DNA of 64,000 bases, taken from contig JAAOMT010000222.1 of assembly GCA_016748015.1 (NCBI GenBank), positions 140,807-204,806 on the forward strand, in the 5' to 3' direction. Origin of the DNA: Geosiphon pyriformis. Lineage: Eukaryota; Glomeromycota; Glomeromycetes; Archaeosporales; Geosiphonaceae. Each line of letters begins with the position of its first letter. The stretch's first letter is position 1. The notes beneath the pieces are model-generated. The model ran no database searches. It saw only the letters and a program-made list of their open reading frames with translations, and had not been told where the DNA came from. Positions 22,870 through 35,345 of this stretch are shown piece by piece. The translations under genes were made by a program, and so were the position numbers.

Positions 22870-23200
22870 AATCAACTATATTAATTCTCGAAATTAATTT
22901 GTGTTGATTGTAAAAAGAAGTTATTCTCAATAAGTGTCTATGTTGAAAACAATAAAATATGGCCAACTGTTACCAAATACTATTACCAACTCTGTGTATT
23001 AGAATAATTTAAATGACCAAAATGACAAAACAAATAAGACAATACACTATGTTTTATATATAACAAAATATTACCAAATAAAAGACTATAAAATAATGTT
23101 TCTAACAAAAATAAAATATGTAATAAATTCTGCCAGTACACTATTCTAATCAATAATTGGGCCCAAAAAAAATCTTTTTTACTGTTGTCTATAGTCAAAT
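22870..23200 (+). pseudogene. element D Cys-rich module between protease and dUTPase, decayed
   Basis: The reading LICVDCKKKLFSISVYVENN, a later K-DNTLCFIYNKIL segment and ICNKFCQYTILINNWAQKK align with element F 60460-60870. Paired CxxC motifs suggest zinc binding. The role in the element is unknown to me; the module is conserved in all three Ty3 copies here, including B. Confidence 0.6.
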
Positions 23201-23749
23201 AATAAATTGACTGAATTCATATTTCTATAATAAAGAAAAAATTTGGAAAATAGCCATAGCAAAATAAAAAAATGCCATTACTAATAAAATATACATCATA
23301 AAAAATGTCTTAGTAACCATTGAAGAGATAAATAATCTATTTACTAATGATTCTAAAACATTTCAAGACTAATACCAAGAACTTGTCTCTATTTAAAAAG
23401 AATAAAAACAAAGATTAGCTAATATCTACACAAAATTGTGGGATTATTGTTTGATTTTTTATCACTTCTAGTATTATAATAAGTATAATCTCTTATTTAA
23501 TCTATTTTTACAAACACTATATTTCATTTTTAAAATAACAAAATCCAAGAAAATATACAAGTTTGCAGTTAAGGACATATTATTTTAAGAGCCAAATAAG
23601 ACTACTAAATTAGAATAATATCTTGTCTATTCCAATTTTTTTAAAAAGTTAGAATTAAAATAGTATAATAATAAAAAAATAAATATATGCTCTGAAAAAA
23701 CACATAAAAATGATGTTAAATTTGATTTAAGATACTTCAAATAATTTTT

Positions 23750-24180
23750 TATAGTTATAATACTCTATTTTTTTGTAAAAATAGATTTCAAAATAGCTTT
23801 AAAAATTTCTATTAGTACTATGGTCCAAATTGCATTTCAATTTAATCTTACAAAAAAAGAAATTGACATAAAAGAAGAAATTATTAATGCAGAATATACA
23901 AGAAACATTATTGTAATACTATAGAACAATTCCAATAAATCTTATATAATTGAATCACAAAAAAAGATTGTCCAAGCTATTTTTCTGTCTTTTATAAAAA
24001 TACTGTAATTAACTCTAGTTATTATACAAAAAAAATTAGGCTTTACTGCTTGAGAAATTAAAAAGTTTGTCTTAAATAGAAAAAAAAATATACTAGTTAA
24101 TTTTGTAAAAAATAACAGTAACAAGATAGAATTTATCTATACTAACACTATTATTTTTATTTTTCTATATTAACAATACA
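23750..24180 (+). pseudogene. element D dUTPase domain, decayed
   Basis: The reading FKIALKISISTMVQIAFQFN, then EEIINAEYTRNIIVIL, IIESQKKIVQAIFL aligns with the dUTPase of F (KIALEIPPGTMIQIAS, GVIDAEYTGDITIML, IEHAEKIAQTIYL). These are dUTPase motifs 1-4 in degraded form; motif 5 (GFGSTG) is reduced here to EIKKFVLN-like sequence. In retroelements a dUTPase removes dUTP so that it is not built into cDNA. Confidence 0.6.
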
Positions 24181-24679
24181 TTCTAAAAGTAAATCAAAAA
24201 ATTTAGAATCAAGCTTTTTTATTTAAAGTTGATCCAAAAATCTGTTCTCTAACCAATATTGTTAACCTATATATATTTTTCAAAGCTTACAAATACTTTA
24301 AAATTTTTATTCACAATTCTACTGAAAAGATTATTAAGATTTTTAAAGAAATTTTTTTTGGCTTTATTTTTCTGAATACTCAGAATTCTAAGAAACTTTA
24401 ACCTATTACAAATTTTGCACAATTGTTTTTATTTTGTGATATTACTTCACAAATATAGAATCTGCCAACAAAAAACTACTCGTTTACACTGGAAAAGATC
24501 ATTAAATTAAATCTGGGAAACTTAAATACACTATAACAAATGTAATTTAAGATTCTCTTAAACCAATATGTTAATATATTTGCCAGTAAAAACAAATTTA
24601 AATGCATTAATATTATAAAACATCAAATTAATACAGAAAATACCAGATTTATTAAACAATGAATCTATTAAATAACTTC

Positions 24680-25244
24680 AGCAGATAATAATCTGATTAA
24701 ACAAAAAGTATAATAAATGCTAAATAATAGATTAATTAAAGAATTATTAAGTTTTTAGTCCTTTTTAGTAATATTGATTACCAAAAAAATGAGAAAATAC
24801 AGTTTTGTATAGACTACTAAAAGCTTAATAATATTACTTAAAAAGATAGCTATTCAATCTTTCTTATTCATTCTTATTCAAAAAATTCTGGATAATCTAA
24901 AAAATAAGAAATAGTTTTCATTATTAAACTTAGCCAATAGATATTAACAAGTTAAAATAAACTTCAAAAACCAAAAAAAAATGACATTTACTATGTAAGA
25001 CAGAAATTTTGAATTCAATGTAATGCTTTTTGGACTTTACAATACTCCAGTCATCTTACAACATCTTATAAATATTATGTATAAAATTTTTTTTTGGAAA
25101 TTAATAATAGTATACTTAAACAATATCAATGTATTTTTGAAATATTTGATGACTATTTGTTTTACTTTTAACAAGTTTTTGATTGTTTCTAAAGTGCTAA
25201 ATTAAAACTTAATTCAGACAAATGTTTCTTTAAGAAAACTAAAC
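24680..25244 (+). pseudogene. element D reverse transcriptase, N-terminal part
   Basis: KKMRKYSFV corresponds to the KKNGKIRFCVNY start of F RT; then ...FEFNVMLFGLYNTPVILQHL and IIVYLNNINVF, the palm with the catalytic box. The box is Y-L-N-N (25113-25124), so both catalytic Asp are Asn, consistent with two G-to-A changes from YLDD. The frame is cut at 25244 by the hAT element between K-K-T-K and L-K-F-L, and continues at 28510. Confidence 0.75.
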
Positions 25245-26481
25245 TAAAGTTTTAATTGAACCAAATTAAATTAATTTTTCAAAGTATATTCAATTTAAGT
25301 TTGACATTAAACTTTTTTAACAAGTCTAAGTTCAGTTCAAATTTGGTTTAAAGTTTACAAATTTGTTCAAGTTTGATAGAATTAAAAAAAATATAACTTG
25401 TACTATTTGTTTATAAATTATTATTTTGTTTAATTACTATAATTAATTAAAAATATATATAAAACTATATATATATAACAATTTTACTTTCCAACTTATC
25501 AAAATAAATTTATTATTAGCATTATTTAATGTTACCAAAAATTCAAAATCCAAAATAACAGAATTTAATAACCAAATAATCCAAATATTAATATATTTAG
25601 TAAACATAGTTTTCAAAATAAAGTATAAGACTATTTTGATAAGTCTAAATAAATAAAAAAAAAACAGCTAAATATACAGTCTCAAAATATGTACATAAAC
25701 CATTTTTTTGTGAAACTATAAACACTACCAAATTTTTATGATATTATTTAGAAGTTTTTTACTAGAAAATATATGTTACAATAGAAGAATATCATAAAAA
25801 AAACAAAATATTTAGAAAGATTGTGAGTTAATTGAAAAAATATTTTAACAGATGTGATTGCTATTTTTTTTTATAATTTTTGGCCAATCTAATTAGAAAA
25901 CTGCTTTAGTCTTTTGTAGTAATTGCTATTAACATTGATAATAAAAAACTTTGTAACATAATTATTATTTGGCTTATCAATTACTAGTGATTATTTTTTA
26001 TAGTAAAAAATTTGAATTAATCAAAATATTCTAATATTTAAATCCCATTTCTCAATCTGTTTGTGTTGATATAATTAAGAATAAAGTTATGAAACTCTAT
26101 GTTTTAGATAAACAAAAATTAAGAGTAATTACTATTTTTATTATGAAATGTCTTTTTTTTTATCTATATTTATAACATAATAAACTAGATACTATCAAGT
26201 CCAAAATTTTTTTATATTAGATTTTTGAATATTTTCTAATAACAAAGTCTTTATTTCTTTTATTACTTATTATATTAATAACAATTAGAATCTTTAACAA
26301 ACAATAATTGATTTTAGATTAATAAATAGATAACATAATAGAATAAATATTACAAACAGATTTTTAAAGTATTAAAAAATTATAAAATTACATCAAAAAT
26401 ATATACATATATTTTTGCATAAATTTGGGTTAGTTAATAACCAATGTTAAAATCAGCATACTATATAGTATATTAGTATTA

Positions 26482-26706
26482 TTTGAAGCTCAGAGTTATC
26501 ATAGTGTTTATATTATTAAAAATTGCATTTTTTAATGTTGGTTTAAATTAGTTTTTATTATTGCTTTAGAGCTAAATTTTCAGCATTATTATCATTTAAA
26601 ACTCAAAGTACTATAGTGCCCATATTATCAAAAATAGCATTTTTTTAATATTAGCTTAAGTGGTTTTTATTATTGTTTCAAGCCAAATTTTTAGCCAAAA
26701 AAGTTA
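26482..26706. repeat. 113-bp tandem duplication inside the hAT
   Basis: The unit beginning TTTGAAGCTCAGAG at 26482 is repeated at 26595 as TTTAAAACTCAAAG; both run on to a TTTTTATTATTG stretch and then GCTAAATTT/GCCAAATTT. The two units differ mostly by transitions, so the duplication is older than much of the decay. Confidence 0.7.
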
Positions 26707-26789
26707 AAAAAAAGTTTAAGAAAAAGTTACACTTACTCTTTTTTTATACAAATTTATCATTAATTTTATTAGTTATAACTTAATTTTTT

Positions 26790-28240
26790 TTGACAGCTTT
26801 TTGTTATTACCTTTAATAATACTGCAAATAATAGTACTTTTATAAAAGAATTAGTAAAAAAATTAGAAGAGAAAAACATTCAATAAAACTTGAAAGATCT
26901 TTGATTTTAATGCTTTAATCATATTTTAAACTTGGCAGTACAAATAGCTCTAGATAAAATAAAAAATGCTATTTTTAAGATATTTGTTAAAAACCCAAAC
27001 CAAATATATTTATCTGAAATTTTTTTAATATAAACTTTGTATAAATTAAAGATTAGAGAACTTAATTCTGCAATTTGTATTTTATCTTAAAGTTTTAAGC
27101 TTCTTAAATACATTTGTAATACATGTCAAATTAAATACTATAAACTTATTCTAGATTGTTTTACTTAGTAAAATTCTACTTACAAAATAGTTAAGAATAA
27201 GTTATTTTTTAAATTAACAAGTTATTTATTTCTGATTTCATATATTTTGAATATAAAATTCTAACTGTAAATTTATAGACATTAAACACCTTTATTAGCA
27301 CTTATATTGATCTTTATCAATATGTTATTTTACATGATTAGTAAGCTGTTTTCAATAAAATTGCTAAATTTCTTAAACTATTTAAAGATATTATGGTCAA
27401 AATATTAGCTAGTTTAAATAATACTGTCTTTTCAATTATTTTTCTCTTTAATATTATTTTTAATTACATTAAAAACACAGTTGATGATAATAAATTTGGT
27501 AAAAAATTATAATTTCGATTGTATTTATTTGGTTATTTATTTAACATATTTAATATTAAATCCATTACTTGTCATGACAGCTAAAGCAACAAAAAAAAAG
27601 TTGGTTGAATATTACTCTAAAACAAATACAATTGTAATACTCTGTACTGTATTGGATTCAAAGAGAAAATTCTATTATTTTACAAAGAGGAAATTTTTGG
27701 ATGACAATATTAATAAAATTAAAAAATTATAAGTTATTAATTTATTTAAATGGTTTTATTTTCTAACTCTTATACAATAAATAAATCTTTAAAATGTGTA
27801 CTTTTTTTAAAATGAAATACACACTAAACATTATACCAACATCAAATAACAGTTTTTTGTTAAATGGCAATTTTAATAATACTATAGTATCAGTTATATA
27901 ATTTATATTAGAGACAGACTTTGATGATAATAAAAAACTTAATGAAATTGATTATTATATTTTTGAAAAGATGGCCAATAGAAAAATGAATATAATGGCA
28001 TGATAGAAGATATATTACAAAAAATATTTATCTAAATTAACATTTTATTAATAATTTAATATTTAGATACATTAAACACAATTTTTTTATCTTATATGTA
28101 TAACTTGTAATTATTTGACAATCCAAGAATTATTTGTTGCTTTTGAACGTGCTTTTTCTGCAGGTAAGAATATAATTACAGATATGAGATCTTACTTAGT
28201 GCCTAAAACTATAAAAACAGTACAGTGTTTTTGATTATAA
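26790..28240 (+). pseudogene. hAT transposase, decayed
   Basis: The best piece (27481-27732) reads AKATKKKLVEYYSKTNTIVI then VLDSKRKFYYF, typical of the region before the hAT dimerisation domain. Near 28125-28215, IQELFVAFERAFSAGKNIIT and DMRSYLVPKTIKTVQ form the conserved C-terminal dimerisation segment (the E-R-x-F-S motif). Upstream, 26800-27480 reads in pieces such as ASLNNTVFSIIFLFNIIFNY but has many stops. An active hAT transposase cuts the element out and reinserts it with 8-bp target duplications. Confidence 0.8.
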
Positions 28241-28284
28241 ATACAGAAACCATTAAAAAAAAATTAAATAATAATATAATATAA

Positions 28285-28501
28285 TATAATGTTTTTAATA
28301 GTCAAACTTGAACATATTTATAAATTTCGAATTGAACTTGAACCAGATTTGTTGTATGTGTTTGGGTTCAGTTCAAGTTCAGTAATTTTAAGTTTGGTTT
28401 AAGTTTAAGTTCAAAATTTTGCCAAATTTTCTGTTTAAGTTTGGTTTAATTTAGTGGTTTGATTAAACTTGAACCAAACCAAACTGAACATCAGAACTCT
28501 A
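28285..28501. repeat. hAT right terminal and subterminal repeat array
   Basis: Copies of AAACTTGAAC and GTTCAAGTTT in both orientations, plus the variant GTTTGGTTT, fill the last 200 bp. The left end (25245-25400) carries the matching array in inverse order (TTCAAATTTGG, TTGTTCAAGTTTG). Confidence 0.75.
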
Positions 28502-28509
28502 AACCAAAC

Positions 28510-29160
28510 TAAAATTTCTGAAACACATAATAGATAAAGATAGAGTAAAACCAAATTCCAACAAGATTAAAAAGGTCAAAAACTTTCTAGCTTTAACCAA
28601 TTTATGAAAACTAAGTGAATTTTTAAGACTGGCTAGATATTATTGCAGATATGTTAAAAACTTCTTAGACATTACAAAACCACTTCATTATCTACTGTCA
28701 AAACATATTCTATGCTTATAAAGAAAATAACAGCAAAAAATTTCAATTATTTTAAGCAATGTTTAATAAAAGCACTAATATTAATTTATTTAAACTTCAA
28801 TACATACTTTATCATTATTATAGATGTTTCAAAGAATACATTAGAAGCTGTTTTGTTACAAATCAAACCAGACAATTGAAAACACTTAATCACCTATACT
28901 AGTTGCAGTATTAGTGCAGTAAAAAAAATATATAGCATAACAGATTTGAAATGTTTTACTATTTATTAAGCAGTACAAAATTGGAGATACTACCTTTGCC
29001 AATTATTTAACCTATATATGGATCACAAAAAACTTATTTAGTTACTTAGCAAGTTATAACAAGAAAAAAGATATATATAATAGAGTACTTATCTGCAACA
29101 ATTTCCATACAAAGTATATTATAAAAAAGAAACCAAAAATACCAATGCTAACAGTTTATC
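28510..29160 (+). pseudogene. element D RT C-terminal part and RNase H, decayed
   Basis: Continuing from before the hAT: LKFLKHIIDKDRVKPNSNKI, EFLRLARYYCRYVKNFLDIT (RT thumb/connection), then sequence matching the RNase H of F through TYIWITKNLF. Stops are frequent and RNase H catalytic residues cannot be confirmed. Confidence 0.65.
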
Positions 29161-29389
29161 AAAAATAATACAAATCTGACCTTAAACTCATAAATACAAC
29201 CACCTATTAATAATTACACCAGTATTTATTAATACTGTAGTTTAAGAAAAAATTATCTTAACAGAAACAAAGTATTATATAGAAACAAGCTCATAATTAC
29301 TTTATTCAAAATAATCAATTATACTATTAAGAATGCTAAAACTGTACTACCTTATAACAAATTATAAAAAACAATAAAAAAAAACTGTT

Positions 29390-30330
29390 TTGTATAGCAT
29401 ATACTCTAATTAAACTGCAGAACACTTTAACAAAAACATTACTCTAGAAAAAATAATAAATATATATTATTGTGATTTATTTTAGTTGGAAATTCATTTA
29501 ATAAAATTGGGATCAATTTGGTTGGTTTTTTTTCAATTATATCTAAAAAAAATTGTTATATTATTGTAGCTATAAACTATTTTACCAAATAGCTTAAAGC
29601 CAAAGCTATTTAAGTGGCCAATGTTAAAACAATAGCTGAATTTGTGTATTAGAATCTAATTTGCCAACATGGATGTCTGAAAAAATTATTTTCTAACCAA
29701 AAAACTCATTTTTTTAATAACATATTAGCTGAACTAAGCCAAAAATTTAAAATAAAGCAATTATTATTATCACTATATTATTTACAAATAAATAAACTGG
29801 TAGAAAAATTTAACTAAATATTGTATAAAACATTAGCAAAAATAAATTACAAAAATACACAAAAATAAGACTTATTTATACTTTTTGTATTATTTATATA
29901 CTAAACATTAAAGCAAATACTATCCAATTTACATTATTTAAACTAGTTTATAAAAGAAAAGTTATCATATCTATTAAACAAGAAATACTTTTTTTCTTAA
30001 TAAAAACAATTACTAAAGAAAATTTTAAAGCTATTTTGTACCAAAAAACATACCAGCTTATAAAAACATTAAAAAACAATTATAAAACAACAGTTAATAA
30101 TATTAATAATACTCAAAAATAACAGAAAAACATAACAATTGCCTATTTAACCAACCAGTTGAATTTAAGATTGAAAACAAAATATAGTTATATTGTACTA
30201 AAACTAAAAAACAGTGGAATAAAAAGTTTAATTCAAAATAAGATAAATTATTTTACATATACAAAGTTTTAAGCAATAAAGCTTATAAATTATAATTAAA
30301 GAAAAAATTTTTAAAGAAAATAGTGCATAA
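29390..30330 (+). pseudogene. element D integrase, decayed
   Basis: A fragment of the N-terminal zinc region (AEHFNKNITLEKIINIYYCD) is followed by the catalytic core: FNKIGINLVGFF (first catalytic Asp now Asn), ICQHGCLKKLFSNQKTHF (second Asp now Asn), and LVEKFN (Glu kept). The second half of the HHCC finger is missing compared with F. Several stops interrupt. Integrase would insert the cDNA. Confidence 0.7.
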
Positions 30331-30656
30331 AAATTGTCTAAAAATTTATCATATCAATTAAAAGTTATTGTCATTTATATCTCAACTAAAAACACATATT
30401 TTATTAATTAGATTAGAAGATATATTATAAGATCTGGAACCAATTATTATTATTAAAACAAAAAATTATAAAAATAATTTTACGCTAAATAATAATTCAA
30501 ATTTTTGTTAATAATACTATTTTTTTTTTTTTTATTACGTTTTATGAGTGAGGTCCAAACACTACCTAGAGCTATACATCAAAGAAATGACATAAACTAA
30601 GTGTAAATCATGCTCTTTCTACACGCGACCAGCCACTTAGGCTGATCAAGACAATA

Positions 30657-33600
30657 CTATGCAGCTATATGTACCAAAACAGAATCACCAACACCAGAAA
30701 AAAAAAAACATTGTTTATGAAAGCCAAAACGAACGCCAAGAGCTTCAGCCACACCAAGTAGCCTAATGATGCCAGCCGAGAACCTAGAAGCCAAGCCAGG
30801 GATTGAGATAGGAACTGAACCATCAAGTGGGATGAGATTATTTTTTTCCATAAATGCATGATGCTTAACTTGAACTAACCAAATATCATTCCTAAAAGCA
30901 AAACTAAGGGAATGCACAAACTCAACAATATTCGAACTAGCAACCTTGTGAGATTTGAAAACAGAAACAGTTTCATGAAGCCACTCACTAAAAACAAACC
31001 CTTTAAAGAGAGCCATAAATACAGAAACATTAGAGGCACAAGAAGACAACAATTACAGCATGCAGGAAGAAGAGAGAGACAGGCCAGAAAGTATCCTCCA
31101 AGATTTCGAACATGGATTCAGTATCTAAAGACATGCAGAGTCATCAACCTTGTAAGAGAAAACATGATCTGATGTCTCTACCTCACCACAATATAAGCAC
31201 AATATGCTGGGGTATCTTCTGTTATATAGGCATTTACGAACAGCAATAGGTAGCCGGTGGTGCAATGCCTTCATAAAAAAACTGCATGCATCTGCTATAG
31301 GCTTGCTAGTGTGGCCAGTGGCCATGTGTGAATCAGGATGCCATACCAGTAAAGAACAGGACCAATCAATGTCTGCAAACAAACTGGCAGGCAGAAATTT
31401 AGAACCAGAACCAATCTCCCAGTGCACACGACTGATGGAACAAAAAATATCATGAACAAAATGCCTAAAATTGCCAAAAACAGCCTTACCATCTGCCAAC
31501 AAGAAGCGCGCATACAATTGAGAAGGAAGGAACCAGCCCGAGTGAAAAGAAGCCCCAGCTATAACATCAGCACGTTCATTTCCAATCACATCAGAGTGAC
31601 TTTTCACTTTGTGCCATTCAACCATCAAATTTTTGCCACAAATAACATTTACAATATGCTGGTGTTCAACCCAACAACAATTGTGAAAATTCGGACGCAC
31701 CAGACCCAATTCTGACTTGCAGGCATCTAGAGCAGCTTGACTATCAGAGAACAGATGAACAAAACTAGAATGGAAGACACACTCCAGTGCCAGTACAATA
31801 GCTTGCATTTCCGCCAAAGTAGAAGACAACAGACCCAAAACTCCAACACCCAAACCCAGATCAATATCACTGAAAAAAACTCCAGCCCCAGCCACACAAT
31901 TCTTGGTACCAAGGTTTGTTAGAGACCCATCCGTATAAACAGAAATGCTACTAGAAAGAACTTGGGAAAGCTGATCACGAACCAACACAAAGCCAGGAGA
32001 GGCGAGAATACTCTGAAGACTCACATTAACCAAAGCAAGAGAAGGGGCATGAGGAAAAGACATACCAGACAGGAACTCGACAGAAAGCATAAACCACTTA
32101 GGAGTCAGGCCACAGGAGTCCAACCTCTTCCACCGTTTGAATTTGTACCAGTCAAACATGGCACCATGACAATCATGAAGTTGGTCAACAAAGGCAATGC
32201 TATATCGCTGGAGTGAAGGAAGGGACCTGACAAATCTAGACTTACTGAGAACAGTAGACATGGGTATTCCACCACAAAGCCAAAATAGACTATCAAAAAA
32301 ACCACTCAAAGATAAATTGCAATTGAGGAAAACACAAACGACCCCCACTAAAAAGTTATTTAAAGGGCTGACTCGAACACGAACAGGAACACTCAAAGGA
32401 TGAACAGGGCGCCAGCACAAAACTTGTAAGTCATGAGACCTGTGGGAGAATAGGCAACCCAGAATTCCCACTGAGTTTGCAAAACAAATAAGGGAAGCAA
32501 CTTTACTCTCCGATTGAATCTGGACAAAAGATTTCAACCCATAGAATGAAGGGTAATGAATCGTGTCACTAGGAAAATCAAGAGGTAATCCAGACTTGGA
32601 TTTCAAGCCCCTGCAAATCAAAGCATCCCACTTATTACACACACTAACAAGAACAAAACTAAACTGAGTCCTATAACTGATGATGGGGTGGAGGACAGCT
32701 GACACTAAATATAGAAATTGTTTGTCCGATACGGTCTTTTTTAGAACCAAATTGATAAAAAAACAAACATCTGAATGTGCCTTTGCCAGGCTGGGCTTTG
32801 ACAGTCTTTCAGATGACACAAAGATACCCAGATAACGATGTGATTTGCCTGATTTAGCTATTGAAATAGAAGACCCATTAATGAAAAGAGAAGGTGTACT
32901 GGCACGGCTATTAATTGGAATGATCACTGTCTTATCATTATTAATAGAAATATCATTGATGCGGAAAAATTCACTAGCCACATCAAGAATGTGTTGAGTG
33001 GCAGTCTGACTGCTACCTACTCAGATTGTATTGTCCACAAAAGTGCCAGCAGTGAAGAAAGACGACAAACCAGCCTGAGACTCCACACAGCCCGTCTTAG
33101 CAACAAAATAAGAGTTTAACCTGTAACCATACACACTTTCCTGCCTCTTAACTTTGTACAAGAGAGGATCATAAAATATATGCCAAAGAAGAGGTGAAAA
33201 CACCTCCCCTTGGTCCAAGCCATCGTGTACATGATAACCATTTGTTAACCCAAAATCAGTCATAACCCAGTTGGTGTAACCACCATGAATATTTCCAAAA
33301 AACCTAATAAATCTGCAGCACATTTTTATTCTAACCAAACTTTTCTTAAGATGATCCCAACCGACCAAGTCATATGCTTTCCACATGTCTTGTAAAACCA
33401 GCCAGAGCTCCCGGTTTTTTTCAAGAGCATCTTCGATTACCGAACCAATTGCAAAAATGGGAGACTGAGTTGTAGTGCCTTTGAGAACTGAAAAATTGTC
33501 CCCACGAAGAACATTAAACTTGCTACATGCCAAAGAGATCCTATCAAAGAGAATTTTGGAAAGAATTTTTTGAGCCGTCTCAATTAGAACAATAGGACAA

Positions 33601-35345
33601 GTGTTTGTGAGCATGTCTTCCCATTCATAAGATTTGGGAATCATCAACACCCAGGCTTCCTTCCAAGCACCGGGCATAAACTCACCACAAAGACAAGAAT
33701 TAATGAGCACCAAGAGCATATCAAGAACAGATTTGTCACAGTGCTTCCAAAGTTTATTGGAGATGTCTAAGAGACCAACAGTCTTGCCATCAGGTAGGTC
33801 AGAGACCATGCCAAACATCTTATCAAAACTAACACAGCTCATCACATCTAAAAAAGCACCATCAAACACGTAATTCAAAGGCCGATATTGGCGAAACCAA
33901 TTTTCTGGAATATCAAGAACCACTCCATGTTTACGAGTCCACCCCTCCATAATCTTATCTACTTTTTTTTTAACAGGATCAGGTTCCAAATACAGCTCAT
34001 CACCAATGACCAAATGATCCAAAACCACCTTGCAGAAAGATCTTTCCAAGACACTTCTAATAGTATGACTCTTGTTAGATTCAAAGCTCTCCATCCTCTT
34101 ATCAATAGCAGATCTGATTTGTGAATTTTTAGCACGTTTTGATTCTGACAACTTTGAGGCACAATAAGACTTCCTGGTTTTGGACAGAGCTGAACAAATG
34201 TCGTCAAAAGGAGACCTTGAGAAAAAAAAAGACCTTACTACAGCAGCATCAGCAGAATCAAGCAATTCTCAAGTATCAAGCAATGATACAAACACATCAC
34301 AATCAACAGAATGGGAAGCTTTGACCAACTTGGACACCAAAAGTTCTAACTTATGGAACCTGGATGAATGCTTAGTGAAAACACCGTCATAATCTTTAAA
34401 CCATTTTTTTCTGAAAACTTCACTCGCCGAAAAGCTCATTGTTTTCTGAACAGCATCCCACATCATATCCAAATCTGACAGTTTCCTGGTGGCTAAGAAA
34501 TCATCAGAGAACATGGCAGCATTCACTGCTGTGGCCTCCTTGAATCTCAACCACAAGACAACACCAGCATCCTTAAAATTGTACTTCCAATGATCCCTAT
34601 TGGCCTGCTTGCAAACAGAACACAAATGTGTATCCAAGAGACCACCTAAACCAATCAATGCAGAGATGGCATGATGGTCAGTATCAAAGAAATCGGACAC
34701 ATCTAGAACATCATAATCCACAATAGCATTGACCAAATTGGGAAACACAAAAAGATAATCAATTGTTTTTGTCACATCTCAGAAATTATTCCATGTTGGA
34801 ACTTTCACAAACGAACTACCAACAAAAAAGTTAACTAGACTCAAGCTACCACACTTTCTAAAACTGGCGCTTCTACACAAACCATCTTCATTGAAGTCAC
34901 CATCTAAGACCACAAAGGATGATTCATTCACAGCACTAGCAATCAAAGCATTCACATCATCGGCCTGAGAAAAGCGCACCAAAGCTGACGCACCAGCATA
35001 CAGACCCAAAATAAAAACCAAGAGTTTATTCCTAAAAAACAACTTAACAGAAATAAGATGACCAGGGACCTCAGAAACTTTGTACACGTGCTTGGCCAGA
35101 GAATTGTTTATAATGATTGCCACCCCAGAACCAAGATGACCAGAATTCAAACCAGAAATGAAGACCCGAACACCATCAAATTTGCTAGCAAACCAAGGCC
35201 GAATCTTATCTTTTAACTTCGTCTCAGTAACAATTGAAACTAAATTGTTCCTATCTCTGTGCCAACGTATAATGTCCTCTTGCTTTGCTGAATTGTTCAT
35301 TTTCCTGACATTACACGTGGCTATTTTCCATATTAAATCATTCAT
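30657..35345 (-). pseudogene. LINE G ORF2, nearly intact, four nonsense changes
   Basis: One 1,563-codon frame runs from ATG 35345 (overlapping the ORF1 stop) to 30657. Stops at 34779, 34269, 33021 and 31125 fit CGA-to-TGA, TGG-to-TGA (twice) and CAG-to-TAG. Domains: endonuclease (TETKLKDKIRPW, DGDFNEDG, DTDHHAI), RT (KAYDLVGWDHL; box F-V-D-N at 33041-33030), RNase H (VYTDGSL, AEMQAIVLALE, SDSQAALDAC, GNERADV: all four acidic positions present), zinc finger C-LY-C ... HVFSY, where the last Cys is Tyr, then the conserved tail domain. The RT box has Asn in place of the second catalytic Asp. Confidence 0.9.

Larger units (their letters stand above)
25245..28501 (+). mobile_element. hAT DNA transposon inside element D RT
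   Basis: The ends are TAAAGTTTTAATT (25245) and, inverted, TAGAGTTCTGATG (28501), identical except for transitions and one final base. They are flanked by 8-bp duplications AACTAAAC (25237-25244) and AACCAAAC (28502-28509), the hAT target length. Joining the flanks restores an uninterrupted RT reading (KKTKLKFLKHIIDKD). Subterminal regions hold many copies of GTTCAAGTTT and its complement, the usual kind of transposase binding array. The remains of a transposase gene lie at 26790-28240. Confidence 0.85.
20251..30520 (+). mobile_element. Ty3-type LTR element D, heavily decayed, interrupted by hAT
   Basis: Translated fragments on the plus strand follow the order gag, CCHC, protease, Cys-rich module, dUTPase, RT, RNase H, integrase, exactly as in element F on the other strand. 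Almost every domain holds several stops, and the base composition is extremely AT-rich. A hAT transposon lies at 25245-28501 inside RT. The left boundary is uncertain (no 5' LTR recognised). On the right the element ends at LINE G, just past the integrase C-terminus, and a partial LTR in the right orientation is found only beyond LINE G (37333). Confidence 0.8.

Noticed and set aside
27481-27732. This open frame as a host gene
   Set aside because: Its motifs (KKLVEYYSKTN, VLDSKRK) are those of hAT transposase and it lies between hAT termini.
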